This document shows positions 35,101 to 42,700 of a stretch of 64,000 bases of DNA, in pieces. Numbering within the stretch: the first letter of the stretch is position 1; each line of letters opens with the position of its first letter. The DNA comes from Symsagittifera roscoffensis. Its lineage: Eukaryota; Xenacoelomorpha; Acoela; Convolutidae. Location of the stretch: assembly GCF_963678635.1 (NCBI RefSeq), contig NC_087063.1, positions 58,722,759 to 58,786,758 on the forward strand, read 5' to 3'. Under the pieces are notes generated by a model. The model worked only from the letters and a program-made list of their open reading frames with translations, was not told the DNA's origin and ran no database searches. Position numbers and translations under genes: made by a program.

Positions 35101-37966
35101 AAGGCACCACGACAGGGAGTTACAGACGGATCCATCTTCAGGAACATACAACATGGACATACAGGAGATGCGAGGTGGTGAGGAACTTGAGAAAATTGCG
35201 GTCGCAAGGAAACCATTCAGGGAACTATCATGCAACTCGAACATCAGAACGAATCTGGTGCCAGAAGATGATATGAAAATCGTGAAAAGGATGATATGCG
35301 TGAAACTGAGTGATGACATCCACAACCCTGGTGAGATGAATGGACAGATCATGGCGCTAAAGGAGCATGTCAAGGCAAGATATAGGCTGTCAGACCTAAT
35401 AAGAGCCCAGAAGAATGACAAAATGACAAGTAACCTCTCCAATTGGATCCAGGCGGGGGTCAAGGAGAAGGGGAAACTTGAGGAAGACAGCTACAAGATC
35501 TTGAGCCAGTTCTACAAAGAAAAGAAAGACTTACTTTATCACACAGCTGATGGAGTGGTAGCGTGCAAGAGGAGAGATGAGGAAAAGATATTACACAAGC
35601 ACAACCTCATCATACTACCACAATTGTACCAGACAGAGGTGCTTTTCAGATCACACGACCAGATGGGTCACCAGGGGATAGACAAAGTACAACAAAGGAT
35701 ACTTCACAGATTTGATTGGCCAGGAATGAGAAAAGCTTGCGAGAGATGGGTGAATGCCTGCCTGGCATGTCTCCAGGTAAAAGACCCAAGGAAGATGAAG
35801 TTTCCCCTCAAGTCCGTTGAGAGCTCGGAGTTCAATGAAGTGGTGCAGATAGACCATCAAAAAATCTGCATGACAAAGTCGGGATACAACCAGATACTGG
35901 TTGTAATAGATCACTTCACAAAGTTGGCGGAAGCGGTTCCGTGCCAGACAGCCTCGGCCGAAGAGACATGTGATCATCTGATAACGCATTGGATATCGCG
36001 GTATGGTTGTCCAATGACTTTCCAGTCGGACAACGGCAAAGCTTTTGTGGGGGACTTGACAAAAGAATTGATGAAGAGATCGCACATTGCTCAAGCACAC
36101 TCGACGACCTATCACCCGCAGACCAATGGGTTGGTAGAGAGACAAAACAGGACACTGGTCAACATGTTAAGGGTGTACTGCTCAAGATACATGACGGACT
36201 GGGACAAATACCTGCCACAGGTAGTAGGAGCCTACAACAGTACACAGCACTCAACTACGGGCATCAGTCCTTTCATGATGTTGACGGGCAGGGAGAGAGC
36301 AATGCCTCTGACATTCTTTTACCCGGAATACGAGGGGAAAAGGACGTCGCCTCAGGCATACGTGAAAGAAGCGATCAAAAGACAACAGGAGTTGAACGAG
36401 CTATGCAGGAGGAACACGGCGCAAGCGCAAATGAGGCAACGCAGGAAATACGACGAAAAAATATTAAGAGCAAAGCCATATGAAGTGGGCCAATACGTGT
36501 GGGTCTTCCAAAATGTAATACCGCCCAAGGGAACAAAGAAACTACTCAAGAAGTGGAGGGGACCATTCATGATAACGGAGGTTCATCAACAAGGACGGTT
36601 CTATCGCTTGAGTACTGGGCGAGCGGCACATTATGAGAATCTGAAGCCTCACGTCCCGTCCCCAGAGGATTGGTGCATACCGAAGGACATGGAGGGTCTT
36701 GAGTACCTGGTGGTAGAGCCAGCGTGTGAAGTGAATGAGAAAGGTACTCGAGAGAAAAATGATGGTAATGAGAACTTGAGTTTGGACGACAATGAAAAGA
36801 TAGGAGTGGGGTCTGATGCAGGATCATTTGTAGAAGAAGACTGGAACGACCCGGAGCAAGACGAGGTGCCGAAGTGGATGGAGCCGGATCGACCAACACC
36901 ACCGGAAACCAGGACTGGCAATCGTAAACGCACCGGCATGAGGTACAACAGGTACGGGGATGACTTCTTGATCGATAAGATACAGCCAGACAATTTGGGC
37001 GAGGAATTACTGAAGGCAGGCGAACTGGAAGCCGGAGAGGAATGGCAGGTCATTGAAGATGGTGGTCATTATCCGCAGGATGATTACTCGACGCCAGAAG
37101 TAGAAACGGATCTCGAACAGAGTGAGATAGAGAGGAGGGAGAACACGAACTTGAGGATTCTAGAGTGGATGCGTGATGTCAAAGACGAGAGCCGCGAAGG
37201 ACAAAACATTCAGCAAGTCGATGTATCAGCAGCAAATTACATGAAGACAGAGGACCCTCTTTTCGGATGGACGGCAACAGACAGGCCACTGGACATTCCT
37301 CAGGACAATTCAGACCCGACAACATCGACGGGGACGTCGATAAATATTTTTGTCCGGGGAGTGGGGGTAGGACTTACCCACACCGAAAATTTGATGATAA
37401 AGAAGCTCAAGGAAGTGAGAGAAACGAGCGAATTGGAACTGGAGGAAGAAGAGCCAGAGCCTACTATAGGTCGGAATTTCAAAACGAAATTCGAAATACC
37501 CAATGAATACTCGGAGAACATCATGATAACAGATAGCGACTTCATCCTGTCAAACAGGACCAGCGCGATCTGCATCACGGCGGACATGAGTTTCAAATCA
37601 AGATTGGAAGCTGACTTCAAAAGAGAGTACCAGAATGTAGAGTTTCTGTTCAGACAGAGACCAGGACTGGGAGGGATGGCAGCGCTTCCACCGTCAGTGG
37701 CACAAGTCCCGGGCAAATATCTGTGCTTCCTAGTAACGAGGGTCAATGACAGGAACACAATCGATCCCGAACACGTGATATTGGCACTAACAAGATTACG
37801 AGACTTCATGATTGAAAGAGGGATAACAGAAGTCTCAATGCCGGTGTATGACCCAAACAGGGGCAAACTGAGCCCGAGGGAATTGTACGCTATCCTACAT
37901 GTGGTCTTTGCAGAAACTGAGATAATGGTGTATCTTCATAAGAAGTACTACTTGAGCATCGCCTGA
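29171..37966 (+). CDS. Gag-Pol polyprotein of element I with C-terminal macrodomain-like region
   Basis: 2931 codons in one frame. Residues ~195-310 are coiled-coil. A Ty3-type capsid region spans about 420-575. CCHC knuckles lie at 628-641 (CANCGSADHHVADC) and 680-693 (CFFCNQERHFRMDC). The aspartic protease has DTG at 987. The RT has YVDD at 1473-1476. RNase H has DTDAS near 1621. A ~370-residue charged insert follows. The integrase has a zinc module from HDQMGH near 2163 and catalytic D2228, D2287 and E2323 (exact DD35E spacing), then a GPF module near 2460. A further ~440 residues are acidic and end in a macrodomain-like region (~2780-2925). Gag and Pol share one frame with no recoding, so protease must set their ratio. 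This start is the first codon of a block also found in element III, where the third codon is a stop; a later ATG is possible. Confidence 0.95.
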   Translation: MRRSRVPVAEKRPTEAKYNSSLRKTTSMGPKITKKSFSVNMVSTRSTTERAREGMEGERVEPTIEIDLETPDQSVDETRKIATESTPMPNTEEPNSKPIEFSPIDNVEDAIGNTEETVKEDSQVKNTSFTERLAMMVGIKTKENVTEEPKAERARTFGTVSTKTKEANPSEEQTRAEATAEERPTADHEEATLELGDLMAKLNQIDKKLKHSEEDREVIRKELRYNKNEYLDSYFNLAKATEERLKEMSDNVETTNEERDKNIKKDLQQLKNRYDDVNSQLGSLEKRMDTMSKNQAESSCAIQAKLDAILSNSTSQERPAADRTQGTRVDFVEPQRNKRQSTPLPLTRDTVGIAPTAAKTIMKNGMSSTTTGPGDSTANSNAGPDAMTWANTWEMMNRTLEAFATRNTNSSGRRDGKSRKTFKKPKEFKDDSDGCIDTWVEVMRLHLEQDNLNDERQACTVILSNLEGTALKCVVAKKEEERDTADKIFEILLNRFGSGMKGHQAMMRFEKRRQRDDKSIDRFLDDLESLRRRSDPEESTNRRNFSIASKFIDGVKSDDLRTMLATYYTLSKDSAPTPEEMRQKSREYMLMKPKKYSYSENRNTQGGSQPQRSSWYKPRDDMDKRRSCANCGSADHHVADCTTYKQGMKSLGYAPDEEDMSQMEEHEYYSGLIIKIGARCFFCNQERHFRMDCPLFWEAVKDQSHPKHKLALAAVQNQRNRQNEFESRNLGAPSTELPTKTVKAVSHVNDAIESAAGNSLDLNYEKAATEAIAKVKQDLAAKEIEQRLKLEIERQNFNEALTGSKQIPEAVPGSTKTGNCNTVKMVTGKPFGISKIGARIMSIITVGGHEVTRNLSEPSDQTIMHIDVYADYLSGISPQTTSRALRALLMRGGSKSVRVDSRYTEAYGPHEVMINIDGINIYTKTMITCDEDLIGQIYVGKEELKVRSIGHCAMLEEDAMHIGTEADVTGHVLDISGKKTQLRGLLDTGAVLSVIPIETWEKMGFDKGDLIDSRIRLSAANKGALRVLGRTPIIALNLGERNLWMSFIVVENLDESDQFILGRDFIRNFDVTIDLNNAMFRIRNPDRRYAIKPVNLIMANENKAPVFLSRRVRLKANEAAIVSLRMKNYNELSDNKQVCIVPNPNSQSAAVLGRSFSITKSGLCVSVLLNTLDIPITIQRGRKLGYALPVKTRYETIENSKQNEVVDCPNHRDKICILRRLQKIKDSSGLIKSLKSETDDGLSSCSNFPERPTLDEMQNEKPVLPEIEHLRGKLKDEQLEAIKDVLERNEEVFSRHKADIGCCNFVEHEIELEENAVPHREGARRLTPHKSDACRKEIETLLEYDMIEPSKSPWACGVVMAKKKGDQLRFCCDFRYLKSVTVKDAYPIPRIDESLSKLGDAKFFTTLDLGSAFWQVPLRKQDRDKTGFACELGLFQWKRMPFGLCNATATFQRLMAHALIGVTKKYGNLVMCYVDDVVIARPTLEDHIERLDEVFACMKRSGLKCKPSKCEILKDSIKYLGRMVDKHGIRPDTDAVEAVLTWKSPKTEHQLMSFLGFANYYREFIKGYADKVYPMQQLMRHKGKKFTWNNAAEESFQRIKKELCEAPVLGMPTEKGMYVLDTDASVVAISGILHQEQEWNGKTVLRPIAYGSKVLSDTEMKYGAPKAEMFAVVTFVEKYRAYLGSEPFKLRVDNRALSWLKTYSMDQSYIGRWIVRLDGYNMIIEHRTRDKHQNADSLSKKTEFYERQEQREADRPEIKDGFSFMDKETNDSLPLTRWLDKSGKPIEDHPELPKEPPEKTILRKSKRIPIEIILKSKIVKETLKAKGYDLNQVEAGTAQIDDDLMRLLEKLSDDKPVIQEKGQEKPEFTILRRKETVNDTSSSRGSVTDSKDVVRSLVDKIPEDILEQTKVRKKKVTFKEDTEHPGLGQESGERSRFTEEGTGEGKLSGEREGWDEDSDESSENQDSLCMILAEEKTRHHDRELQTDPSSGTYNMDIQEMRGGEELEKIAVARKPFRELSCNSNIRTNLVPEDDMKIVKRMICVKLSDDIHNPGEMNGQIMALKEHVKARYRLSDLIRAQKNDKMTSNLSNWIQAGVKEKGKLEEDSYKILSQFYKEKKDLLYHTADGVVACKRRDEEKILHKHNLIILPQLYQTEVLFRSHDQMGHQGIDKVQQRILHRFDWPGMRKACERWVNACLACLQVKDPRKMKFPLKSVESSEFNEVVQIDHQKICMTKSGYNQILVVIDHFTKLAEAVPCQTASAEETCDHLITHWISRYGCPMTFQSDNGKAFVGDLTKELMKRSHIAQAHSTTYHPQTNGLVERQNRTLVNMLRVYCSRYMTDWDKYLPQVVGAYNSTQHSTTGISPFMMLTGRERAMPLTFFYPEYEGKRTSPQAYVKEAIKRQQELNELCRRNTAQAQMRQRRKYDEKILRAKPYEVGQYVWVFQNVIPPKGTKKLLKKWRGPFMITEVHQQGRFYRLSTGRAAHYENLKPHVPSPEDWCIPKDMEGLEYLVVEPACEVNEKGTREKNDGNENLSLDDNEKIGVGSDAGSFVEEDWNDPEQDEVPKWMEPDRPTPPETRTGNRKRTGMRYNRYGDDFLIDKIQPDNLGEELLKAGELEAGEEWQVIEDGGHYPQDDYSTPEVETDLEQSEIERRENTNLRILEWMRDVKDESREGQNIQQVDVSAANYMKTEDPLFGWTATDRPLDIPQDNSDPTTSTGTSINIFVRGVGVGLTHTENLMIKKLKEVRETSELELEEEEPEPTIGRNFKTKFEIPNEYSENIMITDSDFILSNRTSAICITADMSFKSRLEADFKREYQNVEFLFRQRPGLGGMAALPPSVAQVPGKYLCFLVTRVNDRNTIDPEHVILALTRLRDFMIERGITEVSMPVYDPNRGKLSPRELYAILHVVFAETEIMVYLHKKYYLSIA
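37530..37963 (+). other. Macrodomain-like region at the Pol C-terminus
   Basis: Part of the gag-pol frame. The order of blocks follows macrodomains: a hydrophobic strand with TSAICITADMSF, a second strand with GKYLCFLVTRV, a helix with ALTRLRDFMIERG, then EVSMPVYDPNRGKLSPREL and a final helix and strand (EIMVYLH). The MP...G block corresponds to the MPxxGxG region of ADP-ribose-binding macrodomains, but the glycine-rich loop is altered (YDPNRG). ADP-ribose binding or hydrolysis is therefore uncertain. The assignment is by eye. Confidence 0.55.
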
Positions 37967-38240
37967 GTCGGGTACATGGAGGTATCGAGTCGGGTGTGAG
38001 GGAGGAGTCTTGAGTTAGGTACTGGGGTGCGGCGCAGGTAAAGGGATTTTAAGATATGATTGGCATGACAATTAAATTTTAAAACGAGTTAACGGTGCTA
38101 AAACATAAAATGAATCTGCATGCTTTTAAGGGAATTCCAATTGAATTGTTTTAAGTGATATGAAAATGATAAGATTTTAACCATACTGGTAAAAGGGGGG
38201 TCTCTAGGTTAGGAACATGACATGTCAAGTTTCAATATGC

Positions 38241-38253
38241 TTTCTGTTTTCAG
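38241..38253 (+). promoter_or_regulatory. Nematode-type 3' splice site upstream of ORF2
   Basis: TTTCTGTTTTCAG is a near-ideal nematode acceptor. From 38254 there is no ATG until 38486, the ORF2 start, so a transcript spliced here would have ORF2 as its first ORF. It could be used by cis-splicing from an upstream donor, as with retroviral env mRNAs, or by spliced-leader trans-splicing. Confidence 0.6.
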
Positions 38254-38485
38254 ATCAAGTTTGAAAAACAAAGTTGAAAATCCAACTATACTCAAGCGAG
38301 AAACAGAGAGAGAAACCTTGATTGAACTCGCGATAATCGGCACTTACGGCAAGTATTTGCAAGGGAACATTTCGAGAGAATTCTTGAGTTGGGTAATACT
38401 TGAGTCGGTAAGGTAATTCTTGAGCTGGTAAGGTAATTCTTGAGCTGGTTAACACATACCTGTATACATCCCGAAGTCACGAAGA

Positions 38486-39760
38486 ATGGCAGACCGATTA
38501 TGGAAATCCGTGCCCGCGGCCCTGAAGAAGCCCACTCTTGATGAGCTGTACAGACGCCTGAGGGACTTGGACTACACCCAAATAGACGAGAGAATGGCGG
38601 TGATGCTGAATGCCATCCTCCAGTTGGAGGACCAGGGTGAGTGCAGGGAGTCTGCAACGGAGGCTGTCTTGATGATCGGCTACACCACCGAGGGAATATC
38701 GAACCAAGAACAGACCAGATGGTTGTCTTGGAATGTGGATGGAGGAGTAAGGGGTTTTGACTTGGCAAGGAATCCTGGCCTGAATAACAATACCGAATAT
38801 GGCGCAGGGGAATTCCCACTACCGACTAGGCCAACAGTAAGATCCACAAGCCAGAACTCGAGTAGGGTGCCATCGATGTCACGAACGCAACAGACGACCG
38901 AGGCATATCCGGATCTAGGTGTTCTAAAGAAAGAGCTCGAGAAGACGCAGAAGGAAAGGAATAAGGCGAACCTCGATCGGGATCAGGCAAAGCTGGATCG
39001 GGAGAAGGTTCAGCTGGAAAGGGACCAGGCGGTCAACGAGCGAGACCAGGCTCTGAGGTTGCTTGAGATACAAAAAGCTGAACATCAACAGGAGTTAAGG
39101 GTGCGGGAGAACGCCGCAAATCGTGATCAACTGAGGTCGGAATTGGACAGAATAGAACAACGACAACGCGAGCTTGATGCACAGAAGGGAGCCAGGCCGA
39201 GGGAGCGAGTGGTCACCAGCTCGAGGCCAGAGTCACGTATGGAGGTGGATGAAGCCCCCAGAGCAAGAGCACGGTTCAACCTTGACCGCGAGGCCCGAGA
39301 ACACATGAGTGAAGGGTTGGAAGTCTGGATACCGAATGACGCAACGTCTTCCTTGCGTAGCCTAGAGACGCAACCCATACGCCCACTGATGGATGTGGAG
39401 CTGCCGGGATATACCCCAACCTCGACCTCGAGTGACAGTCAGGTGAGCGGCGGCTCATCGCGTCTGAAAGTACTGGGCGAGAGATTGCGACAAAAGAGTC
39501 GTGAGAGTTCGGCAAGACCGGAGCTTCCCCCGACGTGGAGGGAACAGCCGGTTAGGAGTGTCGTGATCTCGAGTTATAAGAAGAATACAGAGGGGAGGTA
39601 CCACAGGCACAATCGGCTGGACTGGAGTGCGGAGCAGAAAGCTAGGAGAGACTGCTTTCATGATGCGGCCTGGGTGCAGTACTTGGCGCCACCCCGGGTA
39701 CCAGAAGGGAATCTTGAGTTTCGCTGGAGCTGCCACGCCACAGATGTTGGCAACGCTTGA
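38486..39760 (+). CDS. Element I ORF2: coiled-coil protein running into the SGNH region
   Basis: 424 codons. Residues 1-75 are a compact helical region of unknown family (LDELYRRLRDLDYTQIDERM). A long charged coiled coil follows from about 150 to 235 (repeats of ERDQA and LDREK type). A Ser/Arg-rich linker comes next, and near the end there is a strand-like RSVVISSY that may be SGNH block I with its catalytic serine. Downstream SGNH blocks lie in the overlapping ORF3 frame, one base ahead. I infer that ORF2 and ORF3 are expressed as a fusion by +1 frameshifting, with ORF2 alone as a shorter product. An assembly indel is the alternative. The start is the first ATG after the splice acceptor at 38253. 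Confidence 0.75.
   Translation: MADRLWKSVPAALKKPTLDELYRRLRDLDYTQIDERMAVMLNAILQLEDQGECRESATEAVLMIGYTTEGISNQEQTRWLSWNVDGGVRGFDLARNPGLNNNTEYGAGEFPLPTRPTVRSTSQNSSRVPSMSRTQQTTEAYPDLGVLKKELEKTQKERNKANLDRDQAKLDREKVQLERDQAVNERDQALRLLEIQKAEHQQELRVRENAANRDQLRSELDRIEQRQRELDAQKGARPRERVVTSSRPESRMEVDEAPRARARFNLDREAREHMSEGLEVWIPNDATSSLRSLETQPIRPLMDVELPGYTPTSTSSDSQVSGGSSRLKVLGERLRQKSRESSARPELPPTWREQPVRSVVISSYKKNTEGRYHRHNRLDWSAEQKARRDCFHDAAWVQYLAPPRVPEGNLEFRWSCHATDVGNA
39567..39760 (+). other. ORF2/ORF3 overlap with candidate +1 frameshift site TTT_CGC
   Basis: Both frames are open from 39567 (after a TGA in the ORF3 frame at 39564) to the ORF2 stop. At 39719-39724 ORF2 reads TTT CGC; slipping one base forward re-pairs the Phe tRNA on TTC and enters the ORF3 frame. 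UUU_CGN is the +1 shift motif established for influenza A PA-X. Shifting here places block I (ORF2 frame) about 50 residues before block II (ORF3 frame), a spacing compatible with the SGNH fold. Confidence 0.5.
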
Positions 39761-42700
39761 CATGCTGGGGATGACCAAAGTATACACGGTGACCCTGATG
39801 GTCGGGACCAACGATGTATCAAGGGGTGAAGCGAGGAAAATAACAAGGCTGCACGATAAGGTGAGCTGCCTTCTTGAGGAACTGAGGATTCAGATGGACC
39901 CCATCCTGTTGACGATATGTACTGTCCCCTACAACATGATGTTTGATCAGCACGCCTTGGAGATGAACGAGAAGGTGCGGAACCTAAACAAGGTGATAAG
40001 AGACATCCACCGGAAGAGTGTGCTCCCTGTCAGACTGTTGGACGTGGCAGAGCGCATGGAGAAAGAGGGATTCCCTGAAGACACCTCCAGTGATGGAATC
40101 CATTTTGATAGACCAAGGGGAGCAGAGTGGCTAAACGACGTCTTCCAAGAACACATAAACGCGCTAGAGGCGGATCTGCTAGAGACAGCCCAATTCACAT
40201 TAGGACCACCTCCGAACCCACCATTCCTTGCCTCAAGGGCCTTGTCTGGTCGCTTGGGACCGAGAGTTGACACTAGAGACAGTTCAAGGAGCAGCCAGAC
40301 CAGATTGCAGAGTGCCACGCCAATGGAGTCTGAGGAGGTGACGTCATCAACACCTCCAAGCTCGGCGATAACCTCAGTGGTAGTGGCGGAGAGCAAACGG
40401 GAAAAGAAGTCTATGGGGACCGCTCGCTTGAGATATCCTGAGAAGGTGAAAGAACTGGATCTAGAGAGTTTGGAATGCAGGCGAGAATTGGCGGAAACCC
40501 TGGGGATTGAACGAGTGTCGCACGAGGATTTGAATAGGCATCATTGCGTGGACTGGTTGAAAGCTCATGAGGCGCACTTCTCGAGAGCGAAGTTGATGGA
40601 GACCACAGACCTGACTGGAATTCCCACAAAAGCGATCATGGGACCCATTAACTACAGACCTCTCAAGCTGCTGGGGAGTCCTGGATTTATAGCAGAACCT
40701 CCCAAGCACCGAACTAGCATCGCCAGGATCAGGTTGGCAACCCCGGCACAGTTAAAGGTGGTAGACAAGCTACTCAATCCGGGAGGAACGGGATTGCCAG
40801 ATGCCGCTTACGAAGGCTTGAAATTGGCCGAAGATCCCAGGTACGGGAAGCCCTGTGGGAGTACCCAGCTGGCCAAAACCCTGGCAGTTTATGATAGAGC
40901 AGATCCAGCTGCTGCGAGAGTAGTCATTGTGGCGGGATCAGACTTCGAAGGAACGTCTCCCAAGTTGTTCTGGCCGGAGACTTTGATATACTCTTTGCCA
41001 GGAGCTGAATTAAATCAGATGTTAACTCTGGTGGTGGCAATAAAGTCGGAGATGCCCTGTGAACCTGAGCTGCTGTTGTTTGCAGGAATGAATGATCACC
41101 TGCACGCGATGGGACTTCTTGAGCAACTAAAGGGCGATGAAATTCCGACATCGAGGAAGATATGGGAAGCCATTCAAGCGTTGTTTGCGGCAATGAATGA
41201 AGTGCAAGAGAATGTTGTCTCGAGATTCGGGTCCAAGACGAAGGTGGTGTTTACCACATCCCCTGGATACGCGAATATGCCACCCGCCCTACAGTTCGTG
41301 TACGCGGTCTTGATCCTGATAGCAGAAGGGAATGAATGGCGGATTCTAATGGCAGCTCCCAATCGGGAGTTGGAGCCATCGAACCTGAGGCTTCGCAAGT
41401 CAGAATTGGCGGCGGCATGGGCGGACATATCTCATGCACTGAGGGGCTTTTATGGACTAGCCGACATCCTGATCGTATTAGACGAGGTGCTCTTGCTAGA
41501 GATATCGAACTTTGCCAGGCAACTCAAGTTCAGCCCAGTCATCGGGGACGATCACCCGGCGATAAGCAAATTAACGGCCAGCTTGTGGTTTCGGAGTATG
41601 GATGTGAAGATCACAAACTCCACCAGCAGGTCTAGAGGTCCCAGTAACGAGAGAAGAAATGTGGCCGAGACGGAAAAGCAATTAGAATCGATGAAATATC
41701 GTTTGACTCAAGAGAATGGCTGGTGGCCATTTTTGACACCAAGGCTGGAGAACGCCACGAATAAGACAAGGGAGGAAGCACCACCCCTCGTGAAACAAGT
41801 CTGGAGTTTTCTGGAGAAACAACTGGAGCTGGCCGAAACAAGAGACATGACGGTGGCTAGATTTGTCTCGGCCGCCAATGAAGTGACGATTGGAGGGTTC
41901 TGGAGAGAGCACGCCAAAGGCGAATTGAAGACTAGGAGGGATTACGAGATTCTCAAGTTCTTGAGTCCTTGCTGGGAGAAGGAATTCTTGGCAGGAATAT
42001 TCGGTACCACGGCGACTATCTTTGGAGCCTTCGTGCAGGAGATACTGGGCATGCCCATCAGCCTGCTCTTGGCCCTGTATTTGGTCTACCCCAGATACTT
42101 GTTCAACATGGGCCCAGCATACATGTTTAGTCGGGGAGTGGAGACACTTCGAGTTGATGGGTACCTGGCACTAGTACTCTTGACCCATGGGGAATTGGTG
42201 TCGTTTCATCGATTAATGGAATATGGAGAGCCTCTGTCTATGGGGAGAGTCCACACGAGCATTGAAACCAGCTCCTACAAGTGTGCCGCAGGGTTGAAGA
42301 CGTTGCTAGTACAATACCTCATGATGCAAAATCGGCACATGACGGGTGAAGATGAGAATCCAACTTCGAGAGAAGAATGGAAGAAGACGAACAGAGGGAT
42401 GCCTCTGCTGACGGACCTATGCCTGGCAATGAGGTCGGACCCAATGGGGATAATCCGGGGCCTAGAGGAGGTGGTGACCTGCATTTATGGTCCAGCAGTG
42501 ACGTACGCGTTCCCAGACCCCCTGGTGACAACGTATCGTCACTCTGTAACGCACTTGAGTCTTATCAGTATACTGGATGGGACGGCGTTAAATTGGTGTC
42601 AGCAGGAGGTGCTCAGAGGGCGAATGAGCAACACGGTACTCTTTGGAAAGGTGAAAGATGCCGAGCTAATAGTGTACAACTTCAGGGGGCAAATGCAATG

